Origin: Scatophagus argus
Taxonomy: Eukaryota; Chordata; Actinopteri; Scatophagidae
Direction: 5' to 3'
Length of the DNA stretch: 64,000 nucleotides
NCBI RefSeq assembly: GCF_020382885.2
Contig: NC_058506.1
Span: 21,673,318-21,737,317 of the forward strand
Part shown: one piece after another, positions 23,394 to 36,100 of the stretch
Layout of the letters: each line of letters opens with the position of its first letter
Numbering within the stretch: the first letter of the stretch is position 1
Program-made: the position numbers and the translations under genes
Notes under the pieces: generated by a model
The model's input: only the letters and a program-made list of their open reading frames with translations
Told to the model about the DNA's origin: nothing
Database searches by the model: none

Positions 23394-24064
23394 ATGAGAG
23401 GTGAACAGACTGAAAATGGAGAAAACTCGACGAACTCGGTGAGCCGCAAAGGATGATGGAACCGCTAATAATAATAACATGACAAGTGACATGTTTGCAT
23501 CGGAATGCCTGAGCAACTAACGCTAACACTAACCCCTCTGTCGTGCCCAAACCCGCACTAAAAATCAACTATTTCACAGATGCGTTTAATTTCGTTTTTA
23601 AACAGAATAGAGAAAACGCCAAAAACAATGTTGTAATTTCTGGGAAAAACAAACTTTTGAATTCGGCACATTTGAAACACACCGAACTGCTCTTACTTCT
23701 ATAAAATTCTAACTTTGGATGTGAATTAGCCAGCTTGTTCCCTGACCAATGTGACTGATTAGCTAACTGAGTTATTTAGAGGCTAAAAGCTTGGATTTGT
23801 ATAGCTTAATAAACAACATAAAAGACTGTTTGTTTTTTTTTTAAAAAAAGTAAGTAGTTTCATACAGTTATGGTTTTTGTAACACTGACAGTTTAATCAT
23901 TATTTGCCATCCCAGCATGTTACTGCATTATCATTAGACCTTCTTAATTAGGCTAACTGTGCCAGCAGACACTGAGCCAAGCTTCAGATGTTCTGTACTA
24001 AAGCTGCATATACAGTATAAATTTCATAAAATTCATACTGGTTTCTCTCTGGTGTTGACATAGG

Positions 24065-24142
<78 letters not shown>

Positions 24143-27100
24143 CACCCAGTGCCTTTGTCACTCTGGTCTGGTGGCACGGTGAGTGGAATGATAAACAGAG
24201 GCCTGTGCTATCCATGTCAGTAGCCTAAAATAGAGGCTAACCAAGAGGGTCTCAGATAGCCCCTGGACTCCATATAAGTCTGGACAGCCTGCTCTTAGCT
24301 TCCCATGTGTGTGTGTGTGTGTGTGTGTTAGAGAGAGATACCCTGTCATGTCCACCTGCTGCTGGTGCTACCTAACTTAATATAGTGCCTCTCACTCAGC
24401 AGACTCGTGTTATTCCTTTCTTCATGTCTACATCTGTGAGGTCAAAACATACAGCGGCGTTTGGCGGTCTTGTGTTGACCACGTGAAATATGCCACATTG
24501 ATTATCTTATTGTGCTTGAGTTTGGTTTGAAGGAAACAGTCGGTTTATGAAGTTTATCCACCAAGGAAACATTTGTTGAACACGAGCTAATGATCCATAG
24601 ATAAAAATGTTTGTGCCAGACTGTTGGCTGAGATGAGCCACTTCCTGGAGGCTCCGCTGGTTGTTTGGCAATTGGCCCTCACATATGCTGGTATCAGTCT
24701 CTCATCTGACACATGGTAAGAAAGCAAATAAGCATATTTCTCAAATGCCAAACTGCTCATGTGGTGCTTCTTATTGAAGCCACTCAGTCTGGCTTTGTTT
24801 TAACAAGTCATTGTCCCGACCCGGCCAGTATGTGGTCCTCATATAGACATGACAGGCTGGCATTTGTCCTTCAGCTCCTTATATGCCCTATGTGTGTCTG
24901 CCCAACTGGCAGGCCACAGGCTAAGCAATATGAGATATTATCCTCAGGTGCCACATTGGGTCCAGGTCTCTTCCCAACTACAGGAGCCTACAGGACTACA
25001 AATCCTGCACTCAAAAGTGGGATGTCTGCAGGTTTCCACAAGGTTCAGACATGGGTTACACAGGCCGGAGTGATCCTTTGAAAAAATAAATCTGCTTTTT
25101 AATGTCAAAACAGTGCAGGAAATATTACTGTTATTATTATTACTTGTGTTAAAGCCATGCTTCACCCTGTGGGTACACCTGTACAGCCCAAATGGGAGTC
25201 CAAGTCATGTCTGTCACTCAGCCAAACTGCATGAAGGTTTGACTTTTGTTTTCCCTTTGTCCAATCGTTTCCCTCAGCAGAGCGAAATGCTGATCAACCA
25301 GCTGAGGGAGATCACTGGCATCCAGGACCCGCAGATCCTCTACAGAGCCTTGAATGTAAGCCCCAGAAACCATCAGCTGCTTTTGGGATCCCCTTTGTGT
25401 GTGTGTAGTATTGTTAATTTGCCACAATGCCAGCCAATGAATGACCTTTTCAATCCCAAACCTAACCCTAAGCCTCAGAAAAGACATTTTGTTAGATGTG
25501 GTGTAACTAAATACATAGAAAGTAATATGCTACAAGATATTACTTCCCATCTCCAGTTTAGTTTAGTTGCAGTGGCAGGAAAATCCCCCCCACCTTGATA
25601 ATGGAGCCGTGTTTACTGAGATCCCCAGAGCCACACTGCTGGTTGGCTTGTAAACATCGCCCTCGCTGTGCTTGAACTGTTCTTGAAATGTAATTCATTT
25701 GTCTGTTCTAGAAGAGTAATTAACGTTAAAGGAACACTCTTTGATTGTATTAAAATTGCCCACAGGGTGCCACATTTCCAACCCAGCACACTTATGCTTA
25801 TGTTGTGCAACACAAACACACAAAAAAAACCCTCTAGGAGCTTGAGTTAATAGGAAGCTCATAAAAATGATAATCGACAAACAGTTCAATAAACGGTCTG
25901 GTTGACTGTGGTGCAGACATAATCCAGCCTGATGTACCGGCGGCAGACAGAGACACAGCAGGGCCTCGCAGGTTTGGGAGGGCTGCATGCTCATGGAGTT
26001 CCACACAAACTTGGAAATGTTGTCATACTGCTGGATTCAAACACAAAGGGGGCACTTTTCTGCCTCCTTAATTAACAAACTGTATGCGAGTTAGTGTGAC
26101 TCTGAACATTTTTTATTTTGTCGTTTGTCGTCTTTCTTCTTTTTAAGGCCAGTCAGGGGGACGTTGGACATGCGGTCGGACTGCTGACAACCCAGCCTGC
26201 GGAGGTTCAGGATCCTGGACAACCACAGGAATCTGGGACCTCTGGAGAGGCCCGTGAGAGCCAGACAGGTACACTTTGGACAAGACAAGCGTTTTCACTG
26301 TCAAAAATAATATATGATCACATAGAACTGCACGGGCTGACAGCGGAGATTACAGATGTTCACATCAGCAAGTAATGGCCAGCATTTTGAAATGTTACTG
26401 TGAAGAAAGTTGTACCCGTGGAAATAAATGAGACTTACGTTTGAAGCAGTTCGATTGCTCTGTGAGACTGAGGAAACAGAAGCAGCTGCAAAACAGGAAG
26501 AGGAACATACTGCTCTTCCAGAGTAAAAAGCTAAAGATTTTCCAGAGCTGCGTTCATGTCAGCGTGTGGGCTAATTCACATCAACACTGTGTTCAGTTCA
26601 GAGCTTGACTTATGAGGACCGTTCATAGGTCCTTTCAGATGTAGAGTCTGGAACATCGATGGGTTTATTTACGCGTTAAAGAGTATCTGGATACCAAGCT
26701 GAAAATGATTGTTTCACTGACCTTCTCTGTCCAAGAGATTCAGGTCTGCTGTAGCTCTGACCACACCCAGTATCACTAACAGACATCAGCAGCAGCTGTA
26801 ACAGAGGCCAGGTCAAAACTAGAACCAGTCCAGGTTTGAGTTCTCCTCTCCACGGAGGAGCAGAGCTGTTAAACTGCGGTTTCTCGGCTGACACGTTGTC
26901 ATCCTCAGGACTTCCTAAGGATGAACTGCAGACCGCAATTGAACTCAGCCTGCAGGAGTCCCACAACGCCCAGGAGGAGGAGAGAGAGTTCAACAGGTAC
27001 GAGGGAACCTGCTTTTTGTGCAGCACTTCTTTGTTGCAGGTGACTGTGTTTGGGTTGTTTTAATTCACTGCTGAGTTTAATGGAGAAAAGAATTAAATGC

Positions 27101-30100
27101 CTCACTGGCAGATGAGGCCACTCTCTTGTGTTTTCTTTTTCTCTGGTTCACAAACTGACTTGATCATAACCGAGATGATTAACAAAACTAATTACGTTAT
27201 TGCTTACAGCTTGGTGAGCATCTGACAGCCTCTTCAGCTTTATTTTGTTCTGTGCAAAATAACACAACAAACTAAAATGGTGTTTATGATAATGTGTACA
27301 ACAGCATCAACATTTTCGGGGGATTCTGCCTTCACACAGGACAGGAGAGCTGACTAAATCAACCTGTGTTTAATAGATCCATCATGTCAATACTTTCAAA
27401 TGGGTAATGTGATGCACTGCAGGGCTCTGGAGGCCAGTGCAGAGGAGAACGCAGCGAGAATGAAGAGGAGGAGGTGTGAAGCCCAGAGTGAGATGTGCAG
27501 CCCTGCCGACTGGATCCGACAGGACGACTGGCCCGTGGGCATTCGCAACGTTGGAAACACCTGCTGGTTCAGCGCCGTCATCCAGGTGAGAACGAGGAGG
27601 TCGATGTGCTTACAGGAAACTGATGAGGATTGACAAAAAAAAAAATAATAATAAAGTGCAGCATTACAAAGCTGGGAGGCATTTTTGCTCAAACAGTACA
27701 CATTCATTCTCAAACATAATCACAAAGTAAACCCAGGCTGTTTCTGACTGAGCATTGAAAGCCACTGTGCTAAACGGCGAACACAGCTGCACACCTGACA
27801 TGAAGTGCGCCAGGCTCCCTATGAGTGTCCTCCTCCTCACATCCTTTGCTGCTAAATCTTAAAATAGCTCTCTCGCTCAGCTTAATAAATGTTTATAGAC
27901 TTGCAGTTTCCCTTCCAAGATTTCTAACTTTGGTCTGTCGGAGGTGTCGCACCTTATACAGAGTCACCAAATGTTGCTTTTCACTTCAAAATCAGTGCAT
28001 GTGGAGTTCATTGATTAGAGGTCTTCTGTATGTCCTGCTTTAAAATTATACCCCCCCACACACACTTCGGATCTCCCTTCAGTTCCCCTTTTTATCAGCT
28101 AGCATAACAGAGTTTTTAGAAAGGTGAGGGCATATTTCTGCTGTTCGAGAACATACACTGTTACGCCAAGCTGATAATTCTATTACAAGTCCATTGCAGA
28201 GTCGGGCCTATCAGGTGGCTCGGCAGAAACCGGAGCCCTGATTGAGATGCACAGGCTGTGTGGATAATTAAATCGCGAGTGATGCGATGATAGAGCGAGA
28301 AGTGGGCTTCCTGCTCTGAGCCTGAGATGGACAGAGAGGAGACTGTGTGATTGTTTATGTGTTGTTGAACTCAGATATGCTTCTACATTGATTTAGAAGT
28401 CAACCCCCCAAAGGGCCACAAGTTATTATCTGGGACGAGAAATGGGAAAATGAGGCTGTGTTGTTTGAATACAAATGTTGCTCACATGATACCCTTTTGT
28501 TTGTTTTTCTGTCGATACTGTTTGCTCACATTAAACTGATTGCTGTAGATTCAGCAGCGCATGAGTCTTGATAAAGCAGTCGCTCCTAAAAAAAAAAAAA
28601 AAAAGTAATTACGGTATCAGATTGAGGCCGAGTGACCGCATGATTCAGTTGTCAGCTCATATTTCCACTATTATCCTTTGTGGTATGAATTACAGTAAAA
28701 CTGAGATAAGCCTTAATTGAATTTCCTACTCAAATTGAAAAATATATCAAGATATTCATAAGTGCTCAGAGGCTCTACTCACCACTACACATGACACATA
28801 AGACTATCTGACCAATATTAATGCATTTAGCTTATCATGAGAAACACAAGGATCTTGGTTTTGTGTGTTTAAATATTATGAGGAATGTAAAATGCAAAAA
28901 ATACCTTAAGATTCAGAGAAAAATCCCTCAAAACATTTTTTTCCAAAGGTGCTGAGAAACTGATATCTCCTGTGTTGTATCCCTGAAGATGAATAAAATA
29001 TTTTGGTTTAGTTTATTGGTGCTTGAATCACATTTTGAATCAGATAATGTGGATATAAATTCACTGAGAGGACCCCCACAGCTGAGCGATGAAGTGAGTG
29101 CTGAAGGGCCTGAAGCTGCACATCCTTTGCATCCAGTTTTTTAATGTCACTTTTAATTATTAACAAAACATTTGGGCTCACTGTGTGGTCAGACAGAAAT
29201 TTGCACCCCATCATGACGTAGTTGACACTGATTTGACTCGTGGCATTTCAGGTAAGACTCTTCACTGTCGGAGAGGTTAGGATGGACATCTTATTTACGA
29301 GGGTCCCGACAATGTAGTTTATAACAAGCTGCATAATTTATAGCCACTAAATTGCTGTTGTTTGCCCTCCATTCATTATCTGCATTTTCATGTATTTATT
29401 TCCATTCAACCCAGTATTTGGTCCTTCCTTCATTGTCTTGTTGCAGTCACTGTTCCACCTGCCTGTGTTCAGGAGGCTGGTCCTCAACTACCATCTGTCT
29501 GAGCGAGTACTGGACAAGTGCAAGAGCCATTCTGTGAGTAAACTGCTCTCACCAGCACATTAAAGTGCCCAACAACAGTGGGTTACTGCACTGCTACCAT
29601 GCTGACGTTTCCACCGTGTCCACTCATGCACACGAAGAAGAGACGCGAACCTCGACCAAATCGAGGGGATTTTCTGTTAAAATAAAGCATGTGAGACTGT
29701 GTGGGGGTGTAGAGGAGCTGAAGTTTGACTGTGGTGTTTCACAGGACAAGAGGAACATCGCTTTCATGCAGGAGCTGCGCTGTCTGTTTGCCCTCATGGT
29801 GGGCTCCACTCGCAGGTTTGTGGATCCTTCAGCTGCAGTGGAGCTACTGCGAGACGCCTTCAGGACCAACGAGGCCCAACAGGTGCAATGTGTTTTTCTC
29901 TTAGGACAGAAAATCTCAACTTCAGGTCTGCTTAAATTGTAGTGGCCTCCAGTTTGTGTCCTGTTAAGGTAGGCTTGTTCAAGTCTCAAGTCTCAGAGGC
30001 ACGAGGCAGAATGCATATGTGGCAGCAACTCATGAAAACAAACTGCACTTGCTTTTAATGTTTCCTTCAATAGAGGAAGTTTATCCTGTGAACATTAAAT

Positions 30101-33100
30101 GTGTTCAGTTATCACCATCTATGACGGTATAAACACAAAACTGTCATCCCTTCAGAATCCCTTCAGATTAAGCACTGAGCATGTGAATGAACTGATTCTT
30201 AATTCTATCCTTTACTGTTAGAACTACGCAGCTTGTTTTAGCCAATCAATACATTTTCTTGTCAGGATGTCAGTGAGTTTTCCCACAAACTGCTTGATTG
30301 GCTGGAGGATGCATTTCAGCTGGCTGCCAATGGAGAGTAAGTTGTACACATTACGCCGACTTTATCCACATGCTTTTCTCTTTGTTTGCAAACTACATGA
30401 AAATGATGTCATGCGTTGCTTTCAGTAATGCAGAAGACAAACAGCAGAACCCCATGGTGCAGCTTTTCTACGGTACCTTTGTGACAGAAAGAAGACACGA
30501 GGGTATGAGCTTTGTATGAGTTTCTGTCCTGGTGACAGTCAGTCCGAACTCTCAGTCGGTTCTGAGTCACTCACATGTGTGTGACTCTGCTCAGGTAAGA
30601 CTTCCTGTAACATCGAGCAGTTCGGCCAGTACCCCCTGCAAGTCAACGGCTTCAACAACCTGGACGAATGCCTGGAAGGTGCCATGGTTGAGAAGGAGAT
30701 CGAGTCGTTACATTCAGATCACAGCATCACGTCTGGCCGTGAGGTGAGCAAATTCGTCAGCCGGTTAATACAGATTTACTACATATGTGGTATTTTCAGC
30801 GTTTGCTTTGCTAATACAGTCATGTTTCTATAATTTGCAGAGATGGTTCAAAAAGTTACCACCAGTTTTGACATTTGAACTGTCTAGATTTGAGTTCAAC
30901 ACCCAACTCGGCCGGCCAGAAAAGATACACAAGAAACTGGAGTTCCCACAGATCATTTATATGGACAGGTGAGCTTTGTGCGGGTTACGGGTCTCACATG
31001 TTCTAACCTGGGAAATGAAGCTTCTGCTGCAGGCGTGGGGATAACATGAAAGGACACCAGGATTGTCTCACTTATTTCAGAATGTTCAGTGTATGTGTTG
31101 ATTTAAATTTCACACACGTGTACCTAACAGTTTTGGGGATTGTGTGTTTTTCCTGTGATCAGATATCTGCACAGAAACTTGCAGCAGACCCATGAGAGGA
31201 GAGGAGAAGTGAAAAAACTCAAGGAGCAACTTGCAACCCTTCAACAGAAACTGGAGTGGTAAGTTACCCATCAGAGCTGAGTGGTCACTTCAGAACTTTC
31301 AGACTGGGAGCAGTTCTTGTAGTTATCGTGTCCTGTCTTTATTCACAGCTACAAAAACTATGGCTCAGGCCCCACCAAGTATCCTCTGGCTGACATGCTG
31401 CAGTTTGTGCTGGAGTTCGCTACCACTAAGCCTACAAGCGTTTCCCCTGCCGAAGATCTGAGACTGACCTCATCTTCCCCGACTCCTACAAGCCACCCCC
31501 TCAGCGAGCCCAGCTCCAGAGACAGCAGGTTGAGTCCACAGAGACCAGAGAAGGAACTGTTCTGTGATATGACACCCTGTATCCATAACTCCATAAATTT
31601 TCTTGTCTTGTCTTTAATGCGTTTCTTGCTTCCTTCAGTGAACCTGGAGACTCAGATTCATCAGAGGGCCTGGTTTCCAGTGTTTCTAGTTGCCAGCGGA
31701 CACCCATATACAAGCCCTTCACCCAGTGCAGACCCCCGACTGACTGCCCACCACACCCAGCCCCGCACAGCATCACCGAAGAAGAGCTGCACTTTGTTAA
31801 GACGTGCCTGCAGCGCTGGAGGACCGAAGTGGAGAATGACATAAATGGTATGCGAATGCTTACTCGTGCTCTGTTAATGGACTCTTTAGCTGCTAATCGC
31901 TCCCCTTTGTTGGATAGATAGTTCATTTATCTGAGGGACACGTCTTACATTACAGTTATTATCATTTGATCAATTGTTAATTTAAAATGCATTGATCAGA
32001 GCAGCTTTAAATTATATGTTAGGTTTAAGTGAGGTTAACCGTGAACTACTCACACGCTGGTAATGGCGGATGGAGCAGGAAGTGGTAAGTCTTGACAATG
32101 AAACTGCAGTGAGCCGCTGACTTGCCAAAGACCCGTCCTCTGCTGTGCTTCTTCTCCAACTCGGTCACCACAACATACCTGGTGCAGGTGAGGGAAGAAC
32201 CGCACAGCAGCCCTAATATCTCCATGTCTTCCAGCTGACTGTGACTGATATCTGAACCAGGAAGGGGATTACATGTGAAGCTGTCTCATACTCCCGTGTA
32301 CTGAATACTACCTGGACATACATTCACCCTGCTGTCCCATAATGGGAACGCAATGGAAGGGAACCTGCTGGTGTCTCATATTGACTTTGTGTTTTCTTTA
32401 TGGGTTTTTGTGTTATTTTTCTGTGTGTGCACCAGAGCTAAAGGCCAGCATTGAGAGGCTCACTCAGACGCTGGAGGGCATGTACTCAGACAACAGCCTC
32501 TGTCAGGTGAGACATAAACTCATCTAATCTCATCTCCAGAGCTTCCCTGGGGTCAGCTGAGACAAAAAAAAGACCCATATGTAAACCTGTTCTCTGGCCT
32601 CGCCGTGACAGTCGCAATATCATAGGGCTTTCGTATTTCGTACAGTGGGAGTTCATTGTGTTGTCTCGCCCGTAGGTACCCTATAGGCTCCATGCAGTGC
32701 TGGTCCATGAAGGCCAGGCCTCTGCAGGTCATTACTGGGCCTACATCTATGACCATGCCAACCAGCGCTGGATGAAGTATAATGACATAAGCATCACCGA
32801 GTCATCGTGGGACGAGCTGGAGCGAGACTCATTTGGGGGCATGACCAATGCCAGCGCCTACTGCCTGATGTACATTGATGACAGGATGCCCCACCTTATT
32901 ACGGGTTTGTCTCTGTGTGTTTTCAGTTAATCAGTGATTACTTTGATCTGATTAGTTTTACCTTTAATAATCCTAACCGGGATATCAGATTATTGCAGTT
33001 GCACCACAGCAAAGAGGATATTGATCTGCACTGATAACTGCATGTCTTGGTACAGCCACTCTAATGTTTAATGTTTAGCAAAAGCATTCTATGTGGTATT

Positions 33101-36100
33101 AATTAATTAATTTACTCTTAATTAAAACTTTTAATGGCCAGAATTTACATATGAGGTCAGTGAGAGCTATTTGTTGTGTTAAGATTTTAACTGACTATAC
33201 CCCACATCCATCCAGACGACACAGATGATGAGACCGGCCAGGTCCTGCAAGGCATGGACTCCCTGCCACCCGTCCTCAGACGCTATGTCCATGAAGACAA
33301 CCGCTGGTTCCAGCAGGAGCTCAGCGAATGGGAGGAACAGTTCTGCCAGACTGCAGCCCCACAGGGAGAGTCCACAGCCTCTGCTGAGCCCCCAAACCCA
33401 AGTCCAGATGATATACATCAAACGCCAGTTGAGCTAGCGCCCCAGTCAGGACTGCCCACTGAAGAGCCTGAGCAGGCAGCTTCTTCAGAGCCACAACCAG
33501 ACCCAGAGGCAGGGAAGGATTCAGAGCTTGATCCCAGAGAGAAGCCTGGAGGTCTGTAGCGCTGACAGGAGGGATGAAACAATAATTTGTAAAGCAATCA
33601 GCAGCATATAGTAGTGACCACTGAAAACTGCCATCATGAATTTAAACCAGTTTTTCACATTTTCAGCCATTAACATTTTTGTTTAAATGTTTGACGACAC
33701 AAAATAAACACTCCGAGGACTGTAAATATACAGTACTGTCCGATGATAGTATAACATGGACGATGCAGGTTGTCAAAACAATCCTTTAAGCATCTGCTTG
33801 CATCATATAAATATGTTTCTTTTACTTGTATATCCTCAACAAAGACAGAGGAAGAATTTAAAAATCCAAATACCAGCAACTTTCTTTGTGCTGCCTCATT
33901 TGAATAAACCGCCCAGCTGTTCATTCGCACTCGGGTAAAGCCGACTTCAAGTTTAGGATAACCAAATATAAAACCAAAAACAGGACCCGCTACCTCTATT
34001 TATGTCTGTGCTTGTGATCGAATTTCTCCAGACCTCAGTGTGTGCCATGTGACTGCTGAGCGGTACTGTTCATTACAGTGATGTGTGTCCACTCACAGCC
34101 TCTCTCCTCTCTTTGTTTTTGACCCCCAGAAGAATCGGAGTCAACACCAGCAGCAGCACCACCACCTCAGGGCTCCGGCTGCCAGCCAGACGAGAGCAGC
34201 AGAGCAGAAGTCAGTGACACTCTGGTGCCCAGCCAGAGCGCCACCTCAGCTGAGAAGGAGCTCCAGAGTCAGGTGGGCAAGTCCCCCACCCCCGCCCCCC
34301 TTCTGTAGAATATGGGTCAGAAATTCAGTGCCATAAAAATAAAGTGTGTACATCTGGGTCAAGGATCCTGTTTCACCGCTTAGCATAGTGACGGAGATCC
34401 AGGCGTGATATCTGATGGGGTGTAAAGTAAAGTGCAGATAGAGTTGGCTGATTAGTCAGTAGCTCAAGAGGCATAACACATCATTTTAATTTTATCAGTT
34501 TGAGTTTTATGAGATGAGACCACACACTACAGCTGAGAACTTTTGTCCCACATATAAGTAAATAAATTTCCCTCACCGGGCTTCCAAATGTGTGCAGCTG
34601 TAGCCTTTCTGCTGACCCACCTGACCACATATAAAAAGACCAACCTTTCACTGGATACAAGAAGCCATTTTGAATTCCACACACTCCCTGGGCCAATTTG
34701 TTCAGCATTGGAGTGGGGAGTTAAAATAGAAACGCATGCTGTGTACTGTATCTGAACTGACACTTTCCAGATATATTCACTTCACTTCACAAGTGTTTAT
34801 AGCACAGATTAGGGTAGGTGCATTTCTACATGCAAACACTCTATGCAAGTTCTGTGGTAGACTTCCAGAGTGTGCCAGGATACATACAAGACCTTCAAAG
34901 CCTTAAACGGGATGAGCCGACATAGATAAGGAATGGATTGAGGCATAGCAATGTGCATTTTCTTAAACCGTTCTCTTCCAGACTGTCTGCCCTGAAGCAG
35001 AGCTCGGTACCCAGACACCTTCTGACCTCCATGATGAGAAGGACGGCGTGGAGGCGGCAGGCCTCGGTCCTCAGGCTGAAGGCGAGCCAGAGGCTTCAGG
35101 AGAAGCTCCTGAGAGCGAAGCACTGCGGGAGGATGAGGAGGTGCGGCAGGAGGTCCCGCCGAGACAACGAAGACAGACTGAGAACGAGGTCTCAGAAGTG
35201 GAGATCCCGAACGTGGGCAGGATCACAGTGAGAGCTGATGCTGATGGATACAATGAAGAGGTGAGTACGTATCATAAGACAGGAACTCAGTAGCCAATCC
35301 CACAGAGCTGCGCTTCCAAACCGTGTGACCTCGATTTAAAACGACACTGTGTTAAATTTGGGGATTTACGCAGTCCAAGAGCTTTTGCTATTCAGATGTG
35401 ATGTTAAATTTATGGCACCATCTGACTGATAAATAATCAACATCATTTCAAAGTTCTGGCATGTTTGTCCTCCAGTTTTTCTGAGCTTGACTGCTGAAAC
35501 ACTGAAATTATGATGAAAGTGTGGCATTTTGTTCTTCATGCTGCTCATTTTCTGCTTTTTGGGACACATTTGAATGTTGCTGTTTTGCAGTTTAAATTAA
35601 TCACTTTAGGGACTGACACAACCGTCACCAGACTACATTTGAAACACCTCAGTGTGTGGGAGTGCAGTTCTTCTTCTGCTTCTTAGCCGTGACAGTAATA
35701 TGGATGGGTTACAAAGATATTACGTAAATACTGAAGTCTTTCCTGTTTTTTTTGTTTGTCAGTAACCTGTTTTAACCTGTTATAATCTCTTCCTGTTTTT
35801 CCTCTTCACTGCCGTGCCATCTCCTAGATGATGCTGACCCCAGCCATGCAGGGCGTCATTCTAGCCATAGCCAAGGCCAGACAAACCTTCGACAAGGACG
35901 GCCCCGAGGCAGGACTCATCAAGGTGTGAGCTCTGAGGCCTAATGCCACATAAATAATTGAATAATCTTGTTTAGCGAAATCTTTTTTACAAGACAGTAT
36001 GAAATATTTATATTGTTATATTGAAGTCTTTCACAGGAGCAATCCATTATCTATCAGCAGTTTTGAATAGCTATCTTTTCCATATATCAGGAAATAACCA

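Noticed and set aside
24033-24355. Frames with runs of Thr-His
   Set aside because: Translation of GT/CA microsatellites in usp28 intron 1.
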